From Paenarthrobacter nicotinovorans (GTDB taxonomy: Bacteria > Actinomycetota > Actinomycetes > Actinomycetales > Micrococcaceae), in contig NZ_SZVS01000011.1 in the NCBI RefSeq assembly GCF_007670255.1, positions 108,165 through 172,164 of the forward strand: a stretch of DNA of 64,000 bases, given 5' to 3'. A program made the translations under genes and the position numbers. Below, in pieces: positions 33,695-42,859 of the stretch. A model generated the notes under the pieces. The model ran no database searches, had not been told where the DNA came from, and saw nothing but the letters and a program-made list of their open reading frames with translations. The stretch's first letter is position 1. Each line of letters begins with the position of its first letter.

Positions 33695-34918
33695 TTAGGC
33701 GACCGTGGCCCCGCGGGGTTCGCGTTCGACGTCGGACGATGACTTGGGTGCCGCCGCTCCCCCGCGCTTGGCTGCTGCAGCTGCTGCCAGCATGACCAGA
33801 AGGGCGGCAACGGTGATCGCGGCACCGGCCCAAATGGGCGAGGTGTAGCCGAGACCGGCGGAGATTGTGACACCGCCAAGCCAGGCACCCAGCGCATTGC
33901 CAAGGTTGAATGCGCCGATGTTCGCACCCGATGCCAGCGTGGGCGCAGTGGCAGCAAAATGCATGACACGCATTTGGAGACCCGGAACGGTCGCGAACCC
34001 GAAGCCGCCCATCAGTGCCAGGGAGACCAACGTGGCAATGCTGCTGGAGGCTGTCAGGGCGAAGAAGACCAGGACCACAGCCAGTCCGGCAAGGATGAGG
34101 ATGAGCGACTTGTCCAAGGCCTTGTCAGCGGCCTTGCCACCCAGGAAGTTGCCTGCGAACAGACCACCACCGAAGAGCACCAACAGCCACGGCACCGCAC
34201 TGGATTCGAATCCGGAGACCTCTGTGAGCGTGAAGGCGATGTAGGTGAACGCTCCAAACATGCCACCGAATCCAAGAATGGTCACAATGATGGAAAGCCA
34301 CACCTGGCCGGAGGTGAAGGCGCCAAGTTCGCTGCGAAGACCCTTCGCGGGCCCGGCGCTGTCCCTGGGAACCATGAGTGCGATTCCCAGCAGCGCTACC
34401 ACGCCAATGGCGGTGATGGCCCAGAACGTCGAACGCCAGCCGAAGTTCTGCCCCAGCAGAGTCCCGAAGGGAACGCCCAGGACGTTGGCAGCAGTCAGTC
34501 CAGTGAACATGATCGCGATGGCGCCAGCCTTTTTGTGGGCAGGTACGAGGCTTGCGGCCACCACTGAGCCGATGCCGAAGAAGGCGCCGTGGCACAGGGC
34601 CGCCACGATCCGTCCGATCAGCATGGCCGGGTAGGAATCGGCTATTGCTGAGAGGAAGTTGCCTGCAATGAACAATACGAGCAAGCCCATGAGTACGGGC
34701 TTGCGTGGAAGCCGGGTCACGGCGGCCGTCACCAAAAGGGCGCCAACCGTGACGCTGAGGGCGTAGCCGGAGATGAACCAGCCAGCCGAAGCCTCACTGA
34801 CCTGGAAGTCGGCGGCAACTTCCGGCAAGAGGCCCATGATCACGAATTCGGTCAGTCCGATACCGAATCCGCCGAGGGCAAGGGCAATCAACCCTGCGGG
34901 CATGTGGAACTCCTTCAT
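33695..34918 (-). CDS. MFS transporter, arabinose-efflux/AraJ type
   Basis: 407 residues with about twelve membrane spans. The N-terminal half contains GFGIGLTEFVIMGLLPEVAADF and the loop 2-3 motif near RLPRKPVLMG. These and SYPAMLIGRIVAALCHGAFFG match the DHA1-type efflux group (AraJ, YdhP). It probably exports small molecules or drugs by proton antiport. It is divergent from a marR gene whose 157-base gap carries repeated half-sites, so repression by that MarR and induction by a substrate is the natural reading. Confidence 0.9.
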   Translation of the reverse strand: MKEFHMPAGLIALALGGFGIGLTEFVIMGLLPEVAADFQVSEASAGWFISGYALSVTVGALLVTAAVTRLPRKPVLMGLLVLFIAGNFLSAIADSYPAMLIGRIVAALCHGAFFGIGSVVAASLVPAHKKAGAIAIMFTGLTAANVLGVPFGTLLGQNFGWRSTFWAITAIGVVALLGIALMVPRDSAGPAKGLRSELGAFTSGQVWLSIIVTILGFGGMFGAFTYIAFTLTEVSGFESSAVPWLLVLFGGGLFAGNFLGGKAADKALDKSLILILAGLAVVLVFFALTASSSIATLVSLALMGGFGFATVPGLQMRVMHFAATAPTLASGANIGAFNLGNALGAWLGGVTISAGLGYTSPIWAGAAITVAALLVMLAAAAAAKRGGAAAPKSSSDVEREPRGATVA

Positions 34919-34970
34919 AAGGTGGTTCCCCTGGGGAAGTGGAAGTGCGCCGCCGGGAACCGTAGAATAA

Positions 34971-35026
34971 TAGTTGCAGACGCTCTATATATAGTTGCAC
35001 ACGCTAGGTACTTGCGCAAGCAACTA
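34971..35026. promoter_or_regulatory. Candidate MarR operator repeats
   Basis: TAGTTGC occurs at 34971-34977 and 34992-34998, exactly 21 bases apart, and its inverse GCAACTA at 35020-35026. The first two sit in a longer near-repeat (TAGTTGCA then ACGCT). The array lies between the divergent mfs and marR starts, where a dimeric regulator could control both. Confidence 0.55.
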
Positions 35027-35075
35027 CTTTTGGATGCGTCGCGACCGACTCAACCAAGGCAGGAGCACAGCAGAC

Positions 35076-35522
35076 ATGGGCATCAAGGATGACGCCGTAG
35101 AAGTACGGGCACAGGGCTGGCGTACCCTTGCCGCCCTGCACGGGAGCATCGAGGCGGAACTGGAGAAGGCACTCCAGTCCTCCAATGACCTCTCGGTTGT
35201 GGAGTACACCGTCCTGGATGCCCTGAGCCGCCAGGATGGTTGGCACATGCGGATGCAGCAACTCGCCCGCGCCACTGCACTCTCCAGCAGCGCCACAACC
35301 CGTCTGGTCAACCGACTGGAAGATCGCGGGCTGCTGACCCGCATTCTGTGCGCCGATGACCGGCGCGGGATCTACACGGAGCTGACATCGGCCGGGCAAA
35401 AGCTCCTGGAAGCCGCCAAGCCCGTCCATGACGAAACCCTGGCCACAGCCCTGGAGGCCGCTGAGGCTGTACCCGAACTTGAGCCACTGGTGAGGGCGCT
35501 CGGGGCGCTCCAAAAGGTTTAG
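35076..35522 (+). CDS. MarR family transcriptional regulator
   Basis: 148 residues from ATG 35076 (MGIKDDAVE), with AGGAG about 12 bases upstream; the frame is open from 34995. The winged helix is seen in LSVVEYTVLDALSRQDGWHMRMQ, the recognition-helix segment ATALSSSATTRLVNRLEDRGLL and the wing CADDRRGIYTELTSAG. Dimerisation helices lie at both ends. It should bind the repeats in front of it and control the divergent MFS exporter. The ligand is unknown. Confidence 0.9.
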   Translation: MGIKDDAVEVRAQGWRTLAALHGSIEAELEKALQSSNDLSVVEYTVLDALSRQDGWHMRMQQLARATALSSSATTRLVNRLEDRGLLTRILCADDRRGIYTELTSAGQKLLEAAKPVHDETLATALEAAEAVPELEPLVRALGALQKV

Positions 35523-35535
35523 CCGCCCCCGGGCT

Positions 35536-35576
35536 TGTTCGTGCGAGCCCGCCCTGCAGGGCGGGCCTGCCGAACA
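35536..35576 (+). terminator. Stem-loop after marR
   Basis: GCCCGCCC (35547-35554) and GGGCGGGC (35559-35566) pair around TGCA, and outer arms TGTTCG (35536-35541) and CGAACA (35571-35576) extend the structure. It begins 14 bases after the marR stop. No T-run follows immediately, but a second terminator stands 20 bases further on. Confidence 0.6.
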
Positions 35577-35596
35577 GGCCCGCGACTTTAACGACC

Positions 35597-35637
35597 AAAG
35601 GCCGGAATCACGTGTTTCCACGTAATTCCGGCCTTTT

Positions 35638-35638
<1 letters not shown>
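35597..35638. terminator. Bidirectional terminator between marR and tRNA-Pro
   Basis: AAAGGCCGGAAT (35597-35608) pairs with ATTCCGGCCTTT (35625-35636), with an inner CACGT/ACGTG extension, and TTTTT on the plus-strand side. It ends both the marR transcript and the minus-strand tRNA transcript. Confidence 0.85.
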
Positions 35639-35714
<76 letters not shown>

Positions 35715-35814
35715 CTGGTTCCACCGTTCTCCGCCCAGGCATTTCTCCGAAGAGTCCCACCTAAGCAGTCCGGCCGAACCACCTCCAAAAGCTTACACGA
35801 AGTTGGAGGTCGAA

Positions 35815-35851
35815 GACGCCATCACAGCCAAAGTCGGCTGTGATGCGCGTC
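35815..35851 (-). terminator. Terminator of the der operon
   Basis: ATCACAGCC (35821-35829) and GGCTGTGAT (35836-35844), extended by GACGC/GCGTC outer arms, form a long hairpin directly after the der stop. A short TCTTC tail follows on the minus strand. Confidence 0.75.
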
Positions 35852-35855
35852 TCAC

Positions 35856-37406
35856 TTAGCGCTTCTTGCCCCGCTTCTCGCGTACGCGCATGCTGACTTC
35901 GATGGGCGTGCCCTCGAAGCCAAACGTTTCGCGGAGGCGGCGGGTGATGAAGCGACGGTATCCCGGGTCCAGGAAGCCGGTGGTGAACAGCACGAACTTC
36001 GGCGGACGGCTTGAAGCCTGGGTGCCGAAGAGAATACGCGGCTGCTTTCCACCACGGACGGGGTGCGGGTGGGCTGCCACCAGTTCACCCAGGAATGCGT
36101 TGAGGCGTCCCGTGGGGATGCGGCGGTCCCAGCTCTCCAAGGCTGTGTCCAGCGCGGGAACAAGGCGGTCCTTGTGCCAGCCGGTCTTGGCCGAGATGTT
36201 CACGCGCGGTGCCCACTCGACGTGCGCAAGGTCCTGCTCGATTTCGCGCTCGAGGTACCGGCGGCGTTCGTCGTCCAGCAGGTCCCACTTGTTGAACGCC
36301 AGCACCAACGCGCGGCCGGACTCAATGGCCAACTGTAGGATGCGGACATCCTGCTCGCTGAGGACTTCGTCGACAGCAAGAAGAACGACGGCGACCTCCG
36401 CCTTTTCGAGCGCGGCCTGCGTGCGCAAGGATGCGTAGAAGTCCGCACCCTGGGCCATGTGCTGGCGGCGGCGGATACCTGCGGTGTCCACGAAGCGCCA
36501 GGTGCGCCCGCCGAGCTCGATGAACTCGTCTACGGGGTCGCGCGTGGTGCCGGCCAGCGGGTCCACGACAACGCGTTCGGATCCGGCGAGCTTGTTCAGC
36601 AACGAGGACTTGCCCACGTTCGGTCGTCCGATCAAGGCGATCCTGCGCGGACCGCCTGAGCGCTCCACGCCTTCAACGAGGGAGTACTCGGGAAGGGTAT
36701 CCATGACGTGGTCGAGGAGGTCGGCAACGCCACGGCCGTGAAGGGCAGATACCGGGTACGGTTCACCGAAACCCAGACCCCACAGCGCGGCGGAATCTGC
36801 TTCCTGTGCAAAGTCGTCCACCTTGTTGGCGACCATGATGACGGGCTTCTTGCTCTTGCGGAGCATCTTCATGACGCCTTCATCGGTGGCAGTAGCACCA
36901 ACAGCGGAGTCCACCACGAAGAGAACGGCGTCAGCGAGCTCAACGGCCATCTCGGCCTGTTCTGCTACCCGGGCATGGATTCCCTTGGCGTCGTGTTCCC
37001 ATCCCCCGGTGTCCACGAGGGTGAAGTTACGGCCGTTCCAGCGGGCCGAGTACATCACGCGGTCGCGGGTCACGCCGGGGGTGTCCTCGACCACGGCTTC
37101 GCGGCGGCCAAGGATCCGGTTGACCAAGGTGGACTTGCCCACGTTCGGACGCCCGATAATGGCCAGGACGGGGTCCAGCTTGAGGGGACCTTCCTCGCCT
37201 TCGTCGCCGTACTCACCGCTGAGCAGCGCGGCATCTTCGTCGTCGAGTTCGTAGTCGTCCAGGCCAGCCCGGAGGGTGGCGGCACGCAGCTCCGCCTCGT
37301 CGTCGTCCAGGGCAGCCAGGTTTTCCGCCACCTGGTCGGTGCCGGTGGGCGTGTATTCGTCGTCGCCGGCTCCGTGAAGTCCGGATTTTTGAGTCGTATC
37401 GCTCAT
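35856..37406 (-). CDS. der: Ribosome biogenesis GTPase Der
   Basis: EngA/Der has two consecutive GTPase domains and acts in 50S subunit assembly. In this 516-residue protein a 75-residue acidic N-terminal extension precedes the first G domain ([16 protein letters not shown] near residue 87, DTPG, NKVD) and the second ([16 protein letters not shown] near residue 258, [13 protein letters not shown]). A KH-like domain ends the protein with [17 protein letters not shown]. Start ATG 37406 has AAGGAA upstream. It is the last gene of the parA-scpAB-rluB-tyrA-cmk-plsC-der run, matching Rv1708-Rv1713 order. Confidence 0.96.
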   Translation of the reverse strand: MSDTTQKSGLHGAGDDEYTPTGTDQVAENLAALDDDEAELRAATLRAGLDDYELDDEDAALLSGEYGDEGEEGPLKLDPVLAIIGRPNVGKSTLVNRILGRREAVVEDTPGVTRDRVMYSARWNGRNFTLVDTGGWEHDAKGIHARVAEQAEMAVELADAVLFVVDSAVGATATDEGVMKMLRKSKKPVIMVANKVDDFAQEADSAALWGLGFGEPYPVSALHGRGVADLLDHVMDTLPEYSLVEGVERSGGPRRIALIGRPNVGKSSLLNKLAGSERVVVDPLAGTTRDPVDEFIELGGRTWRFVDTAGIRRRQHMAQGADFYASLRTQAALEKAEVAVVLLAVDEVLSEQDVRILQLAIESGRALVLAFNKWDLLDDERRRYLEREIEQDLAHVEWAPRVNISAKTGWHKDRLVPALDTALESWDRRIPTGRLNAFLGELVAAHPHPVRGGKQPRILFGTQASSRPPKFVLFTTGFLDPGYRRFITRRLRETFGFEGTPIEVSMRVREKRGKKR

Positions 37407-37416
37407 TGCACTTTCC

Positions 37417-38151
37417 TTAGTGGTGGTCTGCCGGCGTCCCGGCTACTTCTGATGGGCGGTGCTGCCGCGTGGGCGTCGCGGGCACAGGCTCCGCGGGTAG
37501 GGACTGGCCCGTGGCCCGAATGGCGTCCTGGACGTGTCCGGCCAGGGCTTCGCGGATTTCCGCGGCCGCCCTGTCCATTGAAACACGCCCCGGTTCGCCC
37601 TTCCGGCGCTTCACCGTGATGGGTTCGCCGAAGCTGACATGGAGCTTGCGGCGTAGTTTGGGGATATGGTCGCGGTGCTCGTCCCCCTGCCGGGTTCCAA
37701 GGATCGCGACCGGAATGACTGTGGCTCCGGAGTTGATGGCGAGCCAGGCAACACCGTTGCTGATGCTTTCCGCGGCACCGCTCCCCCGGGTTCCTTCAGG
37801 AAGAATCCCGACGCAACGGCCGTCGTCGAGCAATTGCTTGCCGATGTGCAGGGCAGTGCGGTCACCGGTCCGGTCCACTGGAATCTGACCCGAGCCCGTG
37901 AGGACCTTGCCCAGGAAGCCCGTAAACATCTCTTTCTTGACCAGGATGTGCATGGGCCGCGGCGCGGCCCCGAACATCACGGGACCGTCCAGGAAACTGA
38001 TGTGGTTCGCGGCGAAAACCACCGGTCCCGCTGCGGGTACGTTGCTCTTGCCCGACACCACGGTCCGGTATAGGACGTGGTCCAGGATCCACCCCACCGG
38101 GCGGCTCCACAGGCGCGTCCATGCGGCTGGCAGCTGGGTTTCAGTCGCCAT
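37417..38151 (-). CDS. 1-acyl-sn-glycerol-3-phosphate acyltransferase
   Basis: PlsC-family enzyme of 244 residues that should make phosphatidic acid. Motif I is NHISFLD, the glycerol-phosphate site includes [10 protein letters not shown], and motif III reads LPEGTRGSG. The C-terminal 25 residues are Pro-rich. ATG 38151 has AAGG at close range and overlaps the cmk stop by 11 bases, so it is part of the cmk-der operon; it has no counterpart between cmk and der in the mycobacterial order as I recall it. A second PlsC-like gene is at 19679. Confidence 0.9.
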   Translation of the reverse strand: MATETQLPAAWTRLWSRPVGWILDHVLYRTVVSGKSNVPAAGPVVFAANHISFLDGPVMFGAAPRPMHILVKKEMFTGFLGKVLTGSGQIPVDRTGDRTALHIGKQLLDDGRCVGILPEGTRGSGAAESISNGVAWLAINSGATVIPVAILGTRQGDEHRDHIPKLRRKLHVSFGEPITVKRRKGEPGRVSMDRAAAEIREALAGHVQDAIRATGQSLPAEPVPATPTRQHRPSEVAGTPADHH

Positions 38152-38854
38152 AGATGACCTTGCTGACGATCGCCAGGGCGGTGTCCACCGTTTCCTCGAA
38201 ATCGAGGTCCGAGGAATCGAGGGTTACCACGCCATCGGCGGCCTGGGTGAAGTTCACCACCGTTGAGTCCTTGGCGTCGCGCTGGATCACCTGGGCAGCA
38301 AGCTGTTCCTTGCTCTGGGTGCCGCCCAACTGGATACCACGACGCCGGAGCCTGGCTTCCTCGCTGGCGGTCAGGAGCATGCGGACCTCGGCGTTGGGCG
38401 CGACGACGGTGGTGATGTCGCGTCCTTCGACCACCATGCGGTGGTGGTGCTGGTCAATCAGCTCGCGCTGGCGGCGGATCAGTTCGGTACGTGCCCCCAG
38501 CGTGGTGGCCACGGCACTGACGGACGAGGAAATCAGGGGTTCCCGGATCTCGTCGGTGATGTCCGTTCCATCCACGGCCACGTATTCCTTGGCAGCGCTG
38601 GTGCTGACCTCCAAGGGTATGGTCTTGGATGCGTGCTCCACAGCAGCGCCGTCGTGAAGGTCCACTCCGGTCTTCAGGCAGTACCACGTCAAGGCCCGAT
38701 ACATTGCGCCCGTGTCCAAGTAGGCCAGCTTCAAGCGTCGGGCAACTTCCTTGCTGACACTCGATTTTCCAGAGCCTGAAGGGCCGTCGATCGCGATCAC
38801 CAAGGGCTTGCCGGGGCGTGCGACCGTCTCGGGGCCGAAGAATTCACGTGTCAT
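38141..38854 (-). CDS. cmk: (d)CMP kinase
   Basis: Cytidylate kinase phosphorylates CMP and dCMP. From ATG 38854 the product has 237 residues: P-loop IDGPSGSGKSSVSKEV near residue 22, YLDTGAMYRALTWYCL near residue 44, and VVEGRDITTVVAPNA near residue 142. The ATG overlaps the tyrA stop as TAATG, favouring this start by coupling; ATG 38872, six codons upstream, is also open. It is followed by the acyltransferase with an 11-base overlap. Confidence 0.95.
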   Translation of the reverse strand: MTREFFGPETVARPGKPLVIAIDGPSGSGKSSVSKEVARRLKLAYLDTGAMYRALTWYCLKTGVDLHDGAAVEHASKTIPLEVSTSAAKEYVAVDGTDITDEIREPLISSSVSAVATTLGARTELIRRQRELIDQHHHRMVVEGRDITTVVAPNAEVRMLLTASEEARLRRRGIQLGGTQSKEQLAAQVIQRDAKDSTVVNFTQAADGVVTLDSSDLDFEETVDTALAIVSKVIYGD

Positions 38855-39960
38855 TACTGGAGTACCCGCCATCCACGGTCAGTCAAAGCTTCAACAAGGA
38901 GGTCATGCTTGCTGGGAAGCACGGAAAGCTCCACCATGCCCACGTTCTGTCCCGACGAATGGTCGAGCCGCAGGTCTTCGAGGTTCACACCGATCTCGCC
39001 GATCTCCGTGAGCAGCTGCGCGATTTGCCCGGGCTTGTCGTCCACCAGGATAGTGAGCCACGAGTAAGCCTGCGGCGGACCGCCGTGTTTGCCCGGGATT
39101 CTGGCCTGGCCGGCATTGCCTTCACTGATCAGCTGGGCAAGGTCCAGCCGTGCACCCGGTGCCGACGGCGCTTCCAGCGTGCCGATGAGGCGGTTCAGGT
39201 CCTCACGGACACCGTGCAGGATGGACACTACTTTGTCTGCGTTGCCGCCGAGGATCTGCACCCAAAGGGTGGGATCACTGGCGGCGATGCGGGTAGTGTC
39301 CCGGAGGCCGTTGCCTGCCAGCGAAAGAGCATGCAACGGCGTACCCTGCAGCCGGCTGGCCAACAGCGATGACATGATCTGCGGCAAGTGCGAGACCAAG
39401 GCAACAGCTTCATCGTGCTCGTCCGCGGTGAACTGGGAAACTATCGCCCCGAGGTCTCCGGCCAGCGAACGGGCCACCTGGGCGGCAGCATCCGAGGTCT
39501 CCTCCGCAGGGCAGATGACCCACGGCATGGACGTGAAGAGTTCACCCCTGGCCGCGACCGGCCCGGACTTCTCCCGCCCTGCCATGGGGTGAGTCCCCAC
39601 GTACCGGGCGAGGTCCACTCCACGCTCGCGCAATTGGGCCAGGATTGTCGCTTTGACGCTGGCAATGTCGACCACGACGGCGGCCGGGTAGTCGGACAAG
39701 GCCTTCTGCACGACGTCGGCCGTTACGTCCGGCGGGGCAGCAACGACTACCAGCTGGGGTTCTTCGCCCAACTCCGCCAAGGGGCGGCCTGCCCCGATGT
39801 CCACCGCGACGGCCTGGTTGGTGGGCGAGGGGTCGAACAGAAAGACCGGAACCCCGCGGCCGCGCAGTCCAAGGCCGATGCTGGCACCCAGCAGGCCTGT
39901 GCCGAGAACGACGACCGGGCCATCAAGGTGGCCCCGGCCGTGCGTACCGAATGCAGACAT
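38854..39960 (-). CDS. tyrA: Prephenate dehydrogenase
   Basis: Oxidative decarboxylation of prephenate toward tyrosine. The 368-residue product begins with a nucleotide-binding fold: VVLGTGLLGASIGLGLRGRG near residue 17, VVVAAPPDV and VDIASVKATI. GTHPMAGREKSGP near residue 120 is the conserved His-containing active-site segment. A C-terminal ACT-type domain (from about residue 290, WLTILVDDKPGQIAQLLTEI) suggests feedback control by an aromatic amino acid. It lies three bases after the rluB stop and overlaps cmk. Confidence 0.94.
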   Translation of the reverse strand: MSAFGTHGRGHLDGPVVVLGTGLLGASIGLGLRGRGVPVFLFDPSPTNQAVAVDIGAGRPLAELGEEPQLVVVAAPPDVTADVVQKALSDYPAAVVVDIASVKATILAQLRERGVDLARYVGTHPMAGREKSGPVAARGELFTSMPWVICPAEETSDAAAQVARSLAGDLGAIVSQFTADEHDEAVALVSHLPQIMSSLLASRLQGTPLHALSLAGNGLRDTTRIAASDPTLWVQILGGNADKVVSILHGVREDLNRLIGTLEAPSAPGARLDLAQLISEGNAGQARIPGKHGGPPQAYSWLTILVDDKPGQIAQLLTEIGEIGVNLEDLRLDHSSGQNVGMVELSVLPSKHDLLVEALTDRGWRVLQ

Positions 39961-39963
39961 GCC

Positions 39964-41169
39964 CTAGAGCCCCACCGATGCCAAGAGGTGACCGACTTCC
40001 TGCCTGCCGAGGTTGCGGATGCTTCCCTGGCGCTGGTCACCCAGGCCAATGGGGCCAACCTTGACGCGGACAAGCCGTTCAACCGGGAACCCGACGGCGT
40101 CGAACATGCGGCGCACGATCCGGTTTTTACCGGAGTGCAGGACAACCTCGATCAGGACGTGGCCGGGGGTGGAATCGACCAGGCGGAAGGAGTCAACGGC
40201 TGCCACGCCGTCTTCCAGCTCGATGCCGCTCTTCAGCTTGGCGCCTACGCCCTGCGGGAACGGGCCACGGACCTGGACCAGGTACGTCTTGGGTACCTCG
40301 TAGGACGGATGCGTCAAACGGTTGGCGAGTTCGCCGTCGTTCGTCAGCAGCAGCAGTCCCTCGGTGGCGACGTCAAGGCGTCCGACGTGGAACAGGCGTT
40401 CGCCCTTGTTTTTGTTGTTCTTGAGGAAGTCGCTGATGCACGGGCGGCCTTCGGGGTCCTCCATGGTGGAAACGACGCCCTTGGGCTTGTTGAACACCAT
40501 GTAGACCAGGGTCTCGTCCAGCTGGATCCGGATGCCATCAACGTGGATCACGGCAGTGGTTGGATCCACCCGCATTCCGAGCTCCGTGGTGACAACACCG
40601 TCCACCTCAACGCGGCCTTCGAGGATCATTTCTTCGCACACACGGCGGGAAGCAACGCCGGCCTGGGCCATGACCTTCTGCAGGCGGACGCCGTCGGCGT
40701 CGTGAAGTTCGGACTGCGGAACGTCCTGGCGCGGCCCGCGGCTGCGTGACGGCTTCCGGACAGGGCCGAGGTTCTGACCGAAACGCTCGCTGCCGAAGGC
40801 CTTTGATCCGAACTGCTTGGCTTGCTTCGGTTTGGGCTTCAGGGCGCCGGGCGTACCCGGAGCCTTGCCGAAGCCTGGCTTGTTGGAACCCGGCTTGCGG
40901 AACGGCTTGGCAGAACGTGCCGCCTGGCCGCGGTTGTAGTCGTCGGCCGTTGTGGGGTTGTCGGGATCGAAGGGCGCGGCTTCGCGGGGCTTCGACGCTT
41001 TGAAGGGGCGCCCCTCCCCCTGGGTGAAGTTGCGCTTGCCGGCGCCGGCGCTGCGGCCGGAAAAGCCGCCGCCGCTGGAGCGGCCTGTACCGCCCTGGCC
41101 TGCATTGCGTCCGGAGCTGTTGCGTCCCGAACCGTTACGTGGTGAACTCTGGCGTCCCGCCTGTGTCAT
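39964..41169 (-). CDS. rluB: 23S rRNA pseudouridine synthase RluB-like, with long disordered N-terminus
   Basis: RsuA/RluB-family synthase of 401 residues from ATG 41169 (AAGGA upstream; frame open to 41211). The first about 150 residues are low-complexity, rich in Gly, Arg, Ser, Lys and Pro. An S4 RNA-binding domain follows (VRLQKVMAQAGVASRRVCEE), then the catalytic domain with GRLDVATEGLLLLTNDG carrying the catalytic Asp, and RKPKGVVST-like substrate loop FNKPKGVVSTMEDP. Neighbours scpB and tyrA fit the Rv1711 context. The extension is the odd feature. Confidence 0.92.
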   Translation of the reverse strand: MTQAGRQSSPRNGSGRNSSGRNAGQGGTGRSSGGGFSGRSAGAGKRNFTQGEGRPFKASKPREAAPFDPDNPTTADDYNRGQAARSAKPFRKPGSNKPGFGKAPGTPGALKPKPKQAKQFGSKAFGSERFGQNLGPVRKPSRSRGPRQDVPQSELHDADGVRLQKVMAQAGVASRRVCEEMILEGRVEVDGVVTTELGMRVDPTTAVIHVDGIRIQLDETLVYMVFNKPKGVVSTMEDPEGRPCISDFLKNNKNKGERLFHVGRLDVATEGLLLLTNDGELANRLTHPSYEVPKTYLVQVRGPFPQGVGAKLKSGIELEDGVAAVDSFRLVDSTPGHVLIEVVLHSGKNRIVRRMFDAVGFPVERLVRVKVGPIGLGDQRQGSIRNLGRQEVGHLLASVGL

Positions 41170-41227
41170 GACCCGTCCTTGTGTAGTGATGGCCGGCATT
41201 CCGTGCTTCAATCAACACTAGCCAGCC

Positions 41228-41246
41228 GGGCAGACATCGTCTGCCC
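41228..41246. other. Hairpin between scpB and rluB
   Basis: GGGCAGAC and GTCTGCCC pair around ATC. It lies in the 150-base gap that separates scpB from rluB. The absence of a T-run on the minus side leaves its role open: processing, attenuation or a weak terminator. Nothing else is recognised in the gap. Confidence 0.45.
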
Positions 41247-41319
41247 CTTGTCGCTGTGCACCTTGAAGGTGCCCTTAATCAGTATGAAGTTGTATCGAAC
41301 AGCCTGCTGGAGCACGCGG

Positions 41320-41976
41320 CTACATCCGGCTGGCGTCGTAATACTCGTCAATTCCTTCCAGGCCTGGAAGGTGCGGCGAGAGCTGTGGCAGTTCAGCCAC
41401 CGATCCAATGCCCATGCGTTCGAGGAAATACGAGGTGGTCCGATACAGGACAGCCCCTGATTCGGGGTCCGTTCCGGAGTCCTCGATCAAACCCCTCTGG
41501 GTGAGGGTCCTGACCACAGAATCGACATTGACACCGCGAATGGCGGAAACCCGGGCCCTGGAGACCGGTTGCCGGTAAGCAATGACCGCCAGGGTTTCAA
41601 GCGCCGCCTGGGTAAGCCTGGTAGTTTGCCCTTCGAGGACGAACCTTCCCACGACGTCGGCGAAATCCGAACGTGAATAGATCCGCCACCCGCCGGCGAC
41701 GTTCCGCAATTCAAAACCCCGGGGTGCAGTGCTGGAACCGGCAAAGCCGACAGCATCCACGTCCGGGGCTTTAACAGTATAGCCGCTATACTCCCGCTGC
41801 AGCTCATGCAGCAAATCCTCGACGACGGCGACTGTAACGTTAAGCCCGGCGGCCAGCTCTTCGGACGTGGCGGGCTGGTCGATGACCATGAGGACCGCTT
41901 CCAAGGCAGCCCGGGCACCGCCAGGCAGCTCTTCCAGCTCTGCAAGCCCGTCCTGGACTCCTGGTTCTTCATTCAT
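41320..41976 (-). CDS. scpB: Segregation and condensation protein B
   Basis: ScpB is the winged-helix kite subunit that, with ScpA, binds SMC for chromosome condensation. The 218-residue product has tandem winged helices; ALEAVLMVIDQPATSEELA near residue 25 and ETLAVIAYRQPVSRARVSAIRGV near residue 128 are diagnostic. ATG 41976 overlaps the scpA stop by eight bases. A short acidic N-terminus precedes the fold. Confidence 0.95.
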   Translation of the reverse strand: MNEEPGVQDGLAELEELPGGARAALEAVLMVIDQPATSEELAAGLNVTVAVVEDLLHELQREYSGYTVKAPDVDAVGFAGSSTAPRGFELRNVAGGWRIYSRSDFADVVGRFVLEGQTTRLTQAALETLAVIAYRQPVSRARVSAIRGVNVDSVVRTLTQRGLIEDSGTDPESGAVLYRTTSYFLERMGIGSVAELPQLSPHLPGLEGIDEYYDASRM

Positions 41977-42853
41977 TAATGCCAGCCTCGTATTCTTCGC
42001 TCAGGCTTGAGCTGTCCCATCCAGCGTCTTCGCCCGTCCAACGCACCATCAACTCACCCAGTGGCTCGGGCTGTTCGAACGCCACCACCCGGTCGCGGAA
42101 CATTTCCAGCAGGGCCAGGAACCGTGCCACCACCACCAAAGTGGTTCCGGCATCTGCGGTCAATGCCTGGAAGGACAGGGGCGCTCCAAGCCTCAGCCGG
42201 TGTCCCATGATTCTTGCCTGCTCCTTGACGCTGACAGGTGGGGCGTGAAGGTGGCCCAGGCCCACTTCGGCAGGAGGCTCGTCTTTGGGCTTGAGTGCTT
42301 TCGCCGCCAGCTCACCGAATTGCTCGGGCGTGTGCCGCCACACGAGCTCGGGGAGCATCGCTGCGAAGTGTGCTTCAAGGGCCACTTGCCTCGGGTATCT
42401 CCGGCCTTCCTGTTCCAGGGTTTCGCCCATGATTGCGGCCACTTGCTTGAACGCTTTGTACTGCAGGAGGCGGGCGAACAGGAGGTCCCTTGCCTCCAGG
42501 AGCGCTATGTCCTCGGCGTCCTCCACCTCTCCAGCGGGCAAGAGGCGGGCAGCCTTCAGGTCAAGCAACGTCGCGGCAATCACCAGGAATTCGCTGGCCT
42601 CATCGAGGGCCCAATCCTCCCCCAGTTCCTGGAGGCGGCGGATGTACTTGATGAACTCATCGGTGACGGTGGCCAACGCCACTTCCGTGACGTCCAGCTT
42701 GTGCTTGGAAATCAGGCCAAGAAGGAGGTCGAACGGGCCGGTGAAGTTGGCCAGCCGGACCTCAAAGCCCGCCTTGGGCGCCTCGGAGGTTCCGGCGTCG
42801 GGAGTTTCCGCCCCGGCCGCCGCGTCACGAGCCGGGGCAACAGACAGTCCCAC
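41969..42853 (-). CDS. scpA: Segregation and condensation protein A
   Basis: Kleisin subunit of the SMC-ScpAB condensin. 294 residues from GTG 42853: after a 30-residue non-conserved start, FEVRLANFTGPFDLLLGLISKHKLDV is the classic ScpA N-terminal motif that contacts SMC. The YIRRLQELGEDWALDEASEFLVIAATLLDLKA helix region follows (quoted in part), and the C-terminal winged helix ends with FLALLEMFRDRVVAFEQ. It is six bases downstream of the parA-like gene and overlaps scpB, so all three are one unit. Confidence 0.94.
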   Translation of the reverse strand: MGLSVAPARDAAAGAETPDAGTSEAPKAGFEVRLANFTGPFDLLLGLISKHKLDVTEVALATVTDEFIKYIRRLQELGEDWALDEASEFLVIAATLLDLKAARLLPAGEVEDAEDIALLEARDLLFARLLQYKAFKQVAAIMGETLEQEGRRYPRQVALEAHFAAMLPELVWRHTPEQFGELAAKALKPKDEPPAEVGLGHLHAPPVSVKEQARIMGHRLRLGAPLSFQALTADAGTTLVVVARFLALLEMFRDRVVAFEQPEPLGELMVRWTGEDAGWDSSSLSEEYEAGINE

Positions 42854-42859
42854 TGTCCG

